Shown: in pieces, positions 48,256 through 54,759 of the stretch
Layout of the letters: the number at the start of each line of letters is the position of its first letter
Numbering within the stretch: position 1 is the stretch's first letter
Assembly (NCBI RefSeq): GCF_000716435.1
Contig: NZ_JNWO01000048.1
Span: 1 to 55,513 of the forward strand
Direction of reading: 5' to 3'
Origin: Streptomyces xylophagus
Lineage (GTDB): Bacteria; Actinomycetota; Actinomycetes; Streptomycetales; Streptomycetaceae
Length of the DNA: 55,513 nt
The notes under the pieces: generated by a model
Told to the model about the DNA's origin: nothing
Database searches by the model: none
Seen by the model: the letters and a program-made list of their open reading frames with translations, nothing else
Position numbers and translations under genes: made by a program

Positions 48256-48711
48256 CTACGGGCGGCGGGTCTCGCGATGGATGCGCTCGCTGGTCGCGCG
48301 GGCTTGCTGGCGGGCCTGTTCGGCTGCGGCCTGCGGACTGGCGGCGTAGACGATCTCGACGCTGCCGGATGTGGTGTCGGCCGCCTCGCGGTACTCCTCG
48401 CACCGGTCGGACCGTTCCCCGGGATCGGCGGGGGCCTCCTCGACGTGCCAGATGTCGACGTCGCCCCCGCCCTGCCACTGACCGACCACGAAGAAGGGGC
48501 GGTCCCGGTTCTGCGGCGCGGTGGCGGGGAGCGGCAGTGCCTCGCGCCCCGGGGCGGCGTCCTGCTGGTCGGCGTGGCGCTCGGCCTGGGCGCGGTGGTC
48601 GTCGGCGGTGTATCCGGTGTCGCACCAGGGGCGGCAGAGCTGCCCGGGCGGGGCCAGGCAGGTTTCGCACGTCTCGTCGAAGTCCTCGGGGCGGAACGGT
48701 GGCAGGCTCAC
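48256..48711 (-). CDS. Orphan protein with Cys-rich N-terminus
   Basis: 151 residues from GTG 48711, overlapping the upstream stop (GTGA). ETCETCLAPPGQLCRPWCDT resembles a family of Streptomyces proteins beginning with a CxxC...CxxWC motif, probably zinc-binding. RPFFVVGQWQGGGDVDIWHV and EIVYAASPQAAAEQARQQAR follow. Translational coupling with the 48708 gene suggests a complex or joint function. Unknown role. Confidence 0.6.
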   Translation of the reverse strand: MSLPPFRPEDFDETCETCLAPPGQLCRPWCDTGYTADDHRAQAERHADQQDAAPGREALPLPATAPQNRDRPFFVVGQWQGGGDVDIWHVEEAPADPGERSDRCEEYREAADTTSGSVEIVYAASPQAAAEQARQQARATSERIHRETRRP

Positions 48712-48998
48712 GGGGCGGTCTTGATGGCCTCGGCCACCTTGGGGGCGGACAGCACCGGGGTGGTCGCCGCCAGTTCTCCGCAGCTGGCCTGCCAGATCTG
48801 CGCCGTGTTCGTCGTGGGGATCTGGAAGTTGGTGGCCGGGGTGATCCGCCACGTGCGGCCGTGCGGGTCGGTGGCGGTGTAGGTGAGGCACTGCGGGGTG
48901 TCCTGCTGGCCGTTGTCGCTCCAGGTGAGGCCGGCGTCCGTGAGGGCGCGGCCGAGCTGGGCGCAGCGTTCCGGGGTGGCGTGGCCGAACGATGCCAT
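48708..48998 (-). CDS. Small hypothetical protein (first gene of unit d)
   Basis: 96 residues from ATG 48998. ERCAQLGRALTDAGLTWSDN, QCLTYTATDPHGRTWRITPA and NFQIPTTNTAQIWQASCG form a compact alpha/beta sequence without known motif. It is the gene closest to element d, and its stop overlaps the next start. Confidence 0.6.
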   Translation of the reverse strand: MASFGHATPERCAQLGRALTDAGLTWSDNGQQDTPQCLTYTATDPHGRTWRITPATNFQIPTTNTAQIWQASCGELAATTPVLSAPKVAEAIKTAP

Positions 48999-49030
48999 GG
49001 GGTGGCTCCTCACTCGCACTCGATCTGACA

Positions 49031-49093
49031 TGTTCCATAATACGTTAATGATGGGGTGGGGCAACGGGTTTTCCCGGGGCTGCCCCACCCCAT
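49031..49093 (-). promoter_or_regulatory. Repeated terminator-promoter element, copy d
   Basis: Minus strand TTGCCC (49064-49059), 16-nt spacer, TATTAT (49042-49037), then GGAACATG. ATGGGGTGGGGCA (49051-49063) pairs perfectly with TGCCCCACCCCAT (49081-49093). Inside it CGGG (49065-49068) pairs with CCCG (49073-49076) around a TTTT loop. It is the clearest copy: a two-tier hairpin whose arm contains the -35-like box. Confidence 0.85.
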
Positions 49094-49107
49094 CCGGCGC
49101 CGGTCCC

Positions 49108-49464
49108 CTAGGGACGCATGAGCACCTTGTTCCCGGGCGGCACGGCGGCACGTGCCTGGTGGTCGCGGTAGTCGGACACCTTCACGTAGCCACCCGACAT
49201 CGTGTCCAGGCGGAGTTCGTCGTGCCCCCAGTTCTCGGTCACGCCCGGGGGAAGGTCCTCGATGTCGTCCGCCTCGACCTGGCAGGCCCACCCAGTCAGG
49301 TCCTCGCCGTACGCCCGTCGCCACTCCAGCAGGATGGGGAACAGCTGCCCGGCGTCGTCGACCAGGGCGACCGCGCGGGCCTCGTACAGCCCGGGGCACT
49401 CGGCGAAGGTGGGAACGTCGGGGCGGGTGCGCTCGCCCAGAGTCATCAGCCAGCGCACGGTCAC
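49108..49464 (-). CDS. Small hypothetical protein
   Basis: 118 residues from GTG 49464, overlapping the upstream stop by 4 nt. RWLMTLGERTRPDVPTFAEC, LYEARAVALVDDAGQLFPIL, LEWRRAYGEDLTGWACQVEA and PPGVTENWGHDELRLD are visible. The strand-rich sequence suggests a beta-grasp or similar small fold. Last gene of unit e, ending 15 nt before the element d hairpin. Confidence 0.6.
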   Translation of the reverse strand: MTVRWLMTLGERTRPDVPTFAECPGLYEARAVALVDDAGQLFPILLEWRRAYGEDLTGWACQVEADDIEDLPPGVTENWGHDELRLDTMSGGYVKVSDYRDHQARAAVPPGNKVLMRP

Positions 49465-50294
49465 ACCGTCTCCTTGGTCCCGGGGTACTCCTGGGCTCCC
49501 CGGCGGCGGGTGCGGCCGCGCTGCTGCTGGGCGCGCAGCGACACGACCTCGTCCCGGAACTTGTCCGCGCGGGCCCTCTCCTCGGCTGCGGCGTTGGCGA
49601 AGTACGGGCCCTGCCACTCCAAGACGTGAATGAGGCGGGCCAGCGAGTCGTCACGGTCGGCCAGCAGCACCAGCAGCAGAGGGTGCGGGCGGTCGGTGAA
49701 CCAGCGCGCGACGGTCCACCAGGCGGCCACGGCGGTCTTGAGCGCGGGGCGCGCGGAGCGCGACTCCGCCTCGCAGCGGACGGCTTCGGCGTCGGCGTGC
49801 GCGCTGGCCCAGCTGAGGAATCGCAAGAGTCCGGGCGTCTTGCGCAGCCGGGACGCGTCCAGGATCAGCGGCAGGTCGTCGCGCTGGGCGACGCTGTCGG
49901 CACACGCGCGCAGTACGGCGGTGAGCGTCGCGGTCGTCTTCGCGGACGGCTCGTTGCCTGCGGCGGTTGTCGGGGTCCGTACGGACACCTCGATGTAGTC
50001 GCCGTAGTCCGCGGGATAGCGGGTCAGGCTGCCGCTGTAGCCGGTGCCGCCGCGGGTCAGCCGGGGCAGGGCGTCGTCGGGGGCGGTCGTCTCGTAGGCG
50101 TCGACCGGGCCGAGACAGGCGCGGACGGCGGTGAACTGGTCCCAGTAGCGCGGGTGTTGGGTTCCGGTGACGTGCACGCTGCCGCGCATCGCGCCGTGCA
50201 GCTCGAACACGACGGCGTCCGTGCACCGGGGGCCGGCGGTGGCGTGCACGGTGCCGGTGGGCGTCTCGATCGTGAGGGAGTCGGCGGTGGACAT
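49461..50294 (-). CDS. Orphan protein (unit e)
   Basis: 277 residues from ATG 50294 (GAGAGGAACC upstream). The N-terminal half is strand-rich (LTIETPTGTVHATAG, DAVVFELHGAMRGSVHVTGT, GDYIEVSVRTPTTAAG), the C-terminal half helical and basic (LTAVLRACADSVAQRDDLPL, ALKTAVAAWWTVARWFTDRP, PLLLVLLADRDDSLARL). The end has a coiled-coil-like segment (AAEERARADKFRDEVVSLRA) and a basic tail. No family known. Confidence 0.58.
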   Translation of the reverse strand: MSTADSLTIETPTGTVHATAGPRCTDAVVFELHGAMRGSVHVTGTQHPRYWDQFTAVRACLGPVDAYETTAPDDALPRLTRGGTGYSGSLTRYPADYGDYIEVSVRTPTTAAGNEPSAKTTATLTAVLRACADSVAQRDDLPLILDASRLRKTPGLLRFLSWASAHADAEAVRCEAESRSARPALKTAVAAWWTVARWFTDRPHPLLLVLLADRDDSLARLIHVLEWQGPYFANAAAEERARADKFRDEVVSLRAQQQRGRTRRRGAQEYPGTKETV

Positions 50295-50359
50295 GGGCGG
50301 TTCCTCTCGGAGCGGAGCGGAGCGGGGCGGACGGCGGGTGCGGGGGAGGTGCGGCGTGG

Positions 50360-50393
50360 GCCGGGCCGCCCGCGGTGGGGCGGACGGCCCGGC
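50360..50393 (-). terminator. Hairpin after the 50397 gene
   Basis: GCCGGGCCG (50360-50368) pairs perfectly with CGGCCCGGC (50385-50393), loop 16 nt, 3 nt past the stop of the small Cys-containing gene. Confidence 0.72.
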
Positions 50394-50396
50394 GTG

Positions 50397-50606
50397 CTAC
50401 TCCTGCGGCTGCTTGTGGCGGTGCAGGTTGCCCCGGCCGGTCAGGCCGATCGCCGCGCGGCCGCACGGGCAGTCTCCGTAGGGGCGGTTGTTCATCCGGG
50501 CGAACTTGCTGCCGAGCGCGGTGGTGTTGGTGCTGCGGACGCTGCCTGCAACCGGTGTCGTGTTGGTGCAGTAGCCGTCCGGCGCAGCGGCGGGCTTGTC
50601 ACTCAT
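50397..50606 (-). CDS. Small Cys/His protein
   Basis: 69 residues from ATG 50606 (GAAGGGAA 5 nt upstream). GYCTNTTPVAGSVRSTNTTA, RPYGDCPCGRAAIGLTGRG and NLHRHKQPQE. The CPCG plus upstream Cys and a final HRH suggest a single zinc site. The start lies inside the end of the upstream gene, so translation is coupled. Confidence 0.55.
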   Translation of the reverse strand: MSDKPAAAPDGYCTNTTPVAGSVRSTNTTALGSKFARMNNRPYGDCPCGRAAIGLTGRGNLHRHKQPQE

Positions 50607-51084
50607 GGGCGTTCCCTTCGTCGGGCTCGTCGGGGTGGTGCAGGGCGGGCGCGGGGTAGACCAGGCGCAGCGTGGCTGCGACGTCGGGGCAGGGCATGAC
50701 CGCTTCCTGGAGCTCGCGGGTGTCCATGGGGTGCAGCCATCCGTCCCGTACGCTCCAGCCACAGGCGCGGGGGAAGGGTTCGTCGGCGGTCGTGGCGACC
50801 AGGACGGCGCTGCGCACGGTGCTGTACTCCAGCGCAAAGGTCAGCAGCGCGAAGAACCGGAGATAGGTCTCCTTGCTGTGGCTCACGCGCACCGGGGCCA
50901 TACCGAGGGACAGGGAGAAGTCGGCGGTCACGATCGCGCCGTTCGTGCGCTCGGCAACCATGCTGAACCGGTGGCTTCCCTCTCCCAGGGCCAGCAACAG
51001 GGCGGCGAGCACGTTCATGGCGCGGCCCATCGCGGATGCGGTGGCGGTGTCATCGGGCCGGGTGCGCCTGGGCTGTGCGGGCAT
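50599..51084 (-). CDS. Orphan protein (unit e)
   Basis: 161 residues from ATG 51084 (AAGGAG 9 nt upstream). Helical start (ASAMGRAMNVLAALLLALGE), then strands (GSHRFSMVAERTNGAIVTAD, TYLRFFALLTFALEYSTVRS, AVLVATTADEPF), ending VAATLRLVYPAPALHHPD. It resembles small proteins with a ligand-binding roadblock- or profilin-like fold, but this is only an impression. Its stop overlaps the next gene. Confidence 0.56.
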   Translation of the reverse strand: MPAQPRRTRPDDTATASAMGRAMNVLAALLLALGEGSHRFSMVAERTNGAIVTADFSLSLGMAPVRVSHSKETYLRFFALLTFALEYSTVRSAVLVATTADEPFPRACGWSVRDGWLHPMDTRELQEAVMPCPDVAATLRLVYPAPALHHPDEPDEGNAHE

Positions 51085-51134
51085 GGCGCATCGCTCCTTG
51101 AGGAGGGTCCGGGCAAGTGCTGTACGGGGGCCGG

Positions 51135-51581
51135 TCAGACGGGGCGGCGGCGGCCCTGCTCGTCCAGGCGGCGGATCTCCGGCGTGATCTCGGGGAAGTG
51201 GCACCACGTGCGGCCCATGACGTCGTGGGCGGTGTAGAAGTGCACGGTCCTCGTCCGCTCGCTTCCGCCGGCCGTGGCGTAGGCGGCGGCGTACCAGTAG
51301 CCGTTGATGCTGAACGGAACAGCGTCCTCGGGCCACGCGTGCGGGATCAGGGTCAGACTCGCCCGGTCGGCGTGCCTGACATAGCGCCCCGACGTCGAGT
51401 CGGCGACCAGGAAGTGTTCCCGGTCCGCGCCCTCGTTGTTCAGGGCCCACTCGCGGCAGGCTTCACAACTGCCCATGCTGTTGCAGTGCAGAACGGCAAG
51501 GGGGCGGTCGTGCATCTCGGTGAAGGGGCCGGTGTAGGTGACGGCGTTTCCGATGTAGAGGCGAGGCGCGGACTCAGGCAT
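51135..51581 (-). CDS. Orphan protein with Cys pair (unit e)
   Basis: 148 residues from ATG 51581; a start 18 nt earlier is possible. AVLHCNSMGSCEACREWALN has three clustered cysteines. RYVRHADRASLTLIPHAWPE, YWYAAAYATAGGSERTRTVH and MGRTWCHFPEITPEIRRLD continue. The start overlaps the end of the upstream gene (51574). A zinc- or nucleotide-binding role is possible; nothing recognised. Confidence 0.56.
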   Translation of the reverse strand: MPESAPRLYIGNAVTYTGPFTEMHDRPLAVLHCNSMGSCEACREWALNNEGADREHFLVADSTSGRYVRHADRASLTLIPHAWPEDAVPFSINGYWYAAAYATAGGSERTRTVHFYTAHDVMGRTWCHFPEITPEIRRLDEQGRRRPV

Positions 51582-52266
51582 GAACGGCCTGCCAGGCATG
51601 CGCGTTCCACCTACGGGTCAGGTCGTCGGCGTACGCGACGTCTCGCGCGGACTCACCGTCCAGGGCGGCCACGACCGCGAGGCTGCCCCGGATCTCTTCG
51701 GTACGCCGCATGGCGGCGTCACCCTGCGCCTGGCGTTCGGCCTCGTCGTCTGACAGGTGCTGCACGAGGTAGACGCGCGCTTCCCGGGTGAAGAGGACCA
51801 CGTAGCGGCGGAAGTCCTCGATCCGCGACGGGCGGGCGGGCCCGGTCGTGGTGTCGGCGAGCTGCGCGCGGGCCTCGGCGAGCAGCTTCGCGACTTCCTC
51901 CGTCGCCTTTACGCCTGTGTCCCGCTGGCGCTGGTTGCGGGCGTAGTACACACGGGCCTTGTCACGGATGGGGGCGGACTCGATCGGGGCGTAGAGGCTG
52001 ATCATCCGGCGCGCGTGGGCGTCGCGCTGGTCCTGCTGGGCCTGGGCGGCGCGCGCGGTGTCGGTCACCTTGCCCTGCGTCCAGCCCAGTGCGGTAGCAG
52101 CGCAGGCCGTGCCGTAGTACGCGACGTCTTCGGCGGTGCCGTCCTCGTTCCCGTCGGCGTCCAGCGGCATCAGCGCGACGGTGCGCTTGAGGCCGCGGCG
52201 GCCGCAGCAACCGCAGGTGTCGTAGTCGTCGACGATGCCTTTGATCGTCCACTTCGGGATGGGCAT
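51574..52266 (-). CDS. Orphan protein with CGCC zinc motif (unit e)
   Basis: 230 residues from ATG 52266 (GGAAGG upstream). TCGCCGRRGLKRTVALMPLD is a zinc-ribbon-like start, followed by VAYYGTACAATALGWTQGKV, the pattern of plasmid proteins that I recall only as hypothetical. A long helical region follows (TARAAQAQQDQRDAHARRMI, VKATEEVAKLLAEARAQLAD, EARVYLVQHLSDDEAERQAQ). The C-terminus has LTRRWNAHAWQAVHA. The helical part may form a coiled coil. No function is assigned. Confidence 0.58.
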   Translation of the reverse strand: MPIPKWTIKGIVDDYDTCGCCGRRGLKRTVALMPLDADGNEDGTAEDVAYYGTACAATALGWTQGKVTDTARAAQAQQDQRDAHARRMISLYAPIESAPIRDKARVYYARNQRQRDTGVKATEEVAKLLAEARAQLADTTTGPARPSRIEDFRRYVVLFTREARVYLVQHLSDDEAERQAQGDAAMRRTEEIRGSLAVVAALDGESARDVAYADDLTRRWNAHAWQAVHA

Positions 52267-52546
52267 GAAAGGCCTTCCGTGGGGCGGTGGGTGTGGGGTG
52301 GCCGGTCTGGTGTGCTCCGGCCGGAGCAGCTGCGTGCAGGAGGGGGCGGGCAGGTTCCTTGCGCGCGGTCTGCTCCGCAGACGCGATGCGCTGCCGCTAC
52401 GCGGCAGGGGCCGGCGCGGGAGCGCTCCGCGCCCCGAATGCGGGGGTGGCGCGCTGCGCGCTCGGGGTCCGTGCGGCCACTGCTGGCCGGTGGGGGCCGG
52501 GTGGGCACCCATGGGGGAGTTGGGCGCCCACCCGGCGTTCAGGGGG
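52267..52546. other. Intergenic stretch with four palindromes
   Basis: No gene seen. It contains GCTCCGGCCGGAGC (52314-52327), GTCTGC/GCAGAC around TCC (52368-52382), CTGCCGC/GCGGCAG around TAC (52391-52407) and a near-perfect 21-nt palindrome at 52413-52433. It separates the DUF932 gene from the rest of unit e, so it could be a terminator or RNA processing region. The TCC/TAC triloops recall the GGA triloop array at the end of the window. Confidence 0.6.
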
Positions 52547-53551
52547 TCAGACCGTCGTGAGGGCGAAGGCCTTTTCCATCAGGCCGTTTGCCGCTCCGCT
52601 GATGACCCGCTCGGCGCGAGCGACTGCCTTTTCGGCGTCGGTCTTGCCCTGGGCGGGGGCAACGTGGTTGGCGTACTCGGTGAGCGCGTTGTAACCGGCC
52701 CACCGCGTGCCCCGGATACCGGCCTGCGTGTCGGCGTGCTCGAACAGGTTCGAGATCGTTCCCCACCGCTGCCGCTGGTTGGTCTTCTTGCGCGGGCTGT
52801 CGTTGTCCTGGACCGGCCACATCTCGTCCACCACCGACTTGAGCTCGCTGAGCGTCATCTCGGCCTCGATCATGCGCTGTGCGGCCTTCTCGAACTCCTC
52901 GGCATACCGGGCGGTCAGACCGAGCGCGGAACGGGCCTGCGCGATACGGGATTTGGCGCCTGCCGTGTGCCGCACCACGAACGAGGAACGGGCCCCCGCG
53001 ATCGCCGCGCGTGCGGTGTTCGCGCACACCACCCGGACCGGCGTCGTGACGATGCGGAATGCGGAACTTCCGTCGTGGCTGTTGATCGCCGCGATATAGA
53101 GATCTACGGCGTCGTTCCCTCCGATGGTGAGGGACTGCGGCAACTTCATGGTCAGGAACACCTGACGGCCGTCCCTGAGTGATCCGGCGGTCTCGAAGTG
53201 CGCCCCGGACTCGTCGGAGAGCAGGTTGAGGAACTCGGCGTGCTCCTCGTTCTGTACGGGGAAGTAGTCGGTGCCGACCACTCCGAGCGTCTGCGTACGG
53301 CCGGTCTTCGGGTGCGTCCGCGCGCTTGCGAAGTGCTCCGGAACCTCAACCGGCGTTGTGCCGTCGGACGTGATCTCCGTTGCGGTCAGCGGGAGGAGAC
53401 GCACGTTCCATCCGGACAGGGACGCGAGGCTCATGGCCTCCTCGGCGGTCATGGCGCCCTCGGTGACGGTGCCCAACTTGTGCCACGCGCTCTCGTTGGC
53501 GGAGGCGAACGCAGCGGTTCCGTCGGTGAACTGCTCGATCTCATGAGCCAC
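52547..53551 (-). CDS. DUF932 domain protein
   Basis: 334 residues from GTG 53551 (GAAGGGAA about 10 nt upstream). DUF932 features are FASANESAWHKLGTVTEGAM, VVGTDYFPVQNEEHAEFLNL, RDGRQVFLTMKLPQSLTIGG, DLYIAAINSHDGSSAFRIVT and TPVRVVCANTARAAI. Family members (phage/plasmid YfjQ-like proteins) are frequent on plasmids and phages, often near transfer origins. Their biochemical role is not established. It is the first gene of unit e, directly behind element e. Confidence 0.9.
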   Translation of the reverse strand: MAHEIEQFTDGTAAFASANESAWHKLGTVTEGAMTAEEAMSLASLSGWNVRLLPLTATEITSDGTTPVEVPEHFASARTHPKTGRTQTLGVVGTDYFPVQNEEHAEFLNLLSDESGAHFETAGSLRDGRQVFLTMKLPQSLTIGGNDAVDLYIAAINSHDGSSAFRIVTTPVRVVCANTARAAIAGARSSFVVRHTAGAKSRIAQARSALGLTARYAEEFEKAAQRMIEAEMTLSELKSVVDEMWPVQDNDSPRKKTNQRQRWGTISNLFEHADTQAGIRGTRWAGYNALTEYANHVAPAQGKTDAEKAVARAERVISGAANGLMEKAFALTTV

Positions 53552-53572
53552 TTGGGCTTTCCCTTCGGGTGA

Positions 53573-53680
53573 CGAACTTTCGGCGGTCCGGTCCGGGGGC
53601 CACCCGTTCCGAACTGGTTCCATAATACCTATTATGGAGGGTGGGGCAACAGATTAAAACCGCCTCCGTGTCCCACCCTC
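53573..53680 (-). promoter_or_regulatory. Repeated terminator-promoter element, copy e
   Basis: Minus strand TTGCCC (53649-53644), 16-nt spacer, TATTAT (53627-53622), then GGAAC. GAGGGTGGG (53637-53645) pairs with CCCACCCTC (53672-53680). CCATAATA and TATTATGG (53621-53638) also form a palindrome around the -10. The 5' leader (53573-53621) contains CGAACTTTCGGCGG, as in copies b and f. Confidence 0.82.
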
Positions 53681-53699
53681 AGGACAACGCGCTGACCTG

Positions 53700-54278
53700 C
53701 TACAGCGATTGCTCAACCGGCAGGGACTCGGCGTGCCGGTAGATCAGGTCAGGCTCGGGGTCGTGCTCACCTTCCCTGCGGGCCTGCTGGTATCCGGCGC
53801 GTACCTCCTCGGCGGTGCAAGGCATGAGCCAGCGTCGGGCGGCGTCGACTGTCCACGCACGCACAGAATCCACGGTGTCCGGGGCCGTGGTGCGCACGAT
53901 GACCGCTCCCTTACCGCCCGGGACGAAACCGCTCGCGATCGTTGCCCAGAATCCGAGTGCCTCGGTCTCCTCACAGGAGGCGCGTTCTGAGTCGTCGGTG
54001 AAGAGATGGAAGTTCCCGACGCGCAACCCGTCCTCCGAGTACGTGGTGCAGACCAATGTGTGTTCTCCGGGGCCGATTACGTCCAGCAGAGCGAAGAACA
54101 CGGCTTCGGCTCGGGCGAGTACTCCGACTGCTTCGCCTACGGCGTCCTCGGCGAGTTGATGGGAGGCCGTAGCCGGAGCGGTGTCCTCTTGGGCCGGGGG
54201 TGCCCACCGCATCGCAATGCGCTCGGGCCATGTGTGGCCGTCGAGGGTCAGACGAACATGATTGGTGTACTTGGACAT
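53700..54278 (-). CDS. Orphan acidic protein (unit f)
   Basis: 192 residues from ATG 54278 (AAAGGAGGAG 7 nt upstream, a strong site). TNHVRLTLDGHTWPERIAMR, AEDAVGEAVGVLARAEAVFF, ALLDVIGPGEHTLVCTTYSE and FWATIASGFVPGGKGAVIVR are visible, then the helical CTAEEVRAGYQQARREGEHD. No family is recognised. The gene follows the 54342 gene and ends 8 nt from the copy e hairpin. Confidence 0.58.
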   Translation of the reverse strand: MSKYTNHVRLTLDGHTWPERIAMRWAPPAQEDTAPATASHQLAEDAVGEAVGVLARAEAVFFALLDVIGPGEHTLVCTTYSEDGLRVGNFHLFTDDSERASCEETEALGFWATIASGFVPGGKGAVIVRTTAPDTVDSVRAWTVDAARRWLMPCTAEEVRAGYQQARREGEHDPEPDLIYRHAESLPVEQSL

Positions 54279-54309
54279 ACTGCACTCCTCCTTTTCGCTC
54301 GGGAATTGA

Positions 54310-54334
54310 GGGGGCCCGGTCGGGCTGGGCCCCC
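54310..54334 (-). terminator. Hairpin between the two unit f genes
   Basis: GGGGGCCC (54310-54317) pairs with GGGCCCCC (54327-54334), loop 9 nt, 8 nt past the stop of the 54342 gene. It may lower expression of the 53700 gene. Confidence 0.7.
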
Positions 54335-54341
54335 GGCTCGG

Positions 54342-54689
54342 CTACTTCAGTCCATGTGTCCGCAGAAATTCACTGATGCGGAATGCGATCGCGCGAACGG
54401 GGAGGGATGCGCCCCGGAATGTTCCGAGAATGCGGGGTCCCGTTTCGCTGTCGTGGATGAAATGGAACTCGAACCCCTCGGCGACGGGGAGGAGAATTCG
54501 AATAGGTCCGGCCGTGGTGTCGAACCGAATTGACGTGGTGTTGTCGTCCAGGTCATGAACGATGACGGCGTCACGGAGGAGCTCCGGGCGCGGGAGGAAG
54601 TTCGCGATCCGGCGGGCCCTCTGTGCCTGCGGGGTGTCGATTTCCCCCGTCTCTGACGTCACGGTGCCGTAGAGAATGACGATTTCCAC
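54342..54689 (-). CDS. Small hypothetical protein (first gene of unit f)
   Basis: 115 residues from GTG 54689 (GAGAGG 6 nt upstream). EIVILYGTVTSETGEIDTPQ, RDAVIVHDLDDNTTSIRFDT, PIRILLPVAEGFEFHFIHDS and RAIAFRISEFLRTHGLK make a strand-rich small protein of unknown family. Codon use here is less GC-rich than in neighbours (several ATT, AAT, GAA). This fits a more recently acquired gene. Confidence 0.58.
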   Translation of the reverse strand: MEIVILYGTVTSETGEIDTPQAQRARRIANFLPRPELLRDAVIVHDLDDNTTSIRFDTTAGPIRILLPVAEGFEFHFIHDSETGPRILGTFRGASLPVRAIAFRISEFLRTHGLK

Positions 54690-54710
54690 GTGTGTACCTC
54701 TCTGCTGACG

Positions 54711-54759
54711 AACATTCGGCGGTGTCAGTGGGGGCCACCCTCTGACATGTTCCATAATA
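54711..54759 (-). promoter_or_regulatory. Repeated promoter element, copy f
   Basis: TATTAT (54759-54754), then GGAACATGTC and a leader with CCACCC and GAATGTTCG similar to copies b and e. There is no hairpin and no -35-like box at the expected distance. This fits its place at the start of the module, where there is no upstream gene to end. Confidence 0.65.
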
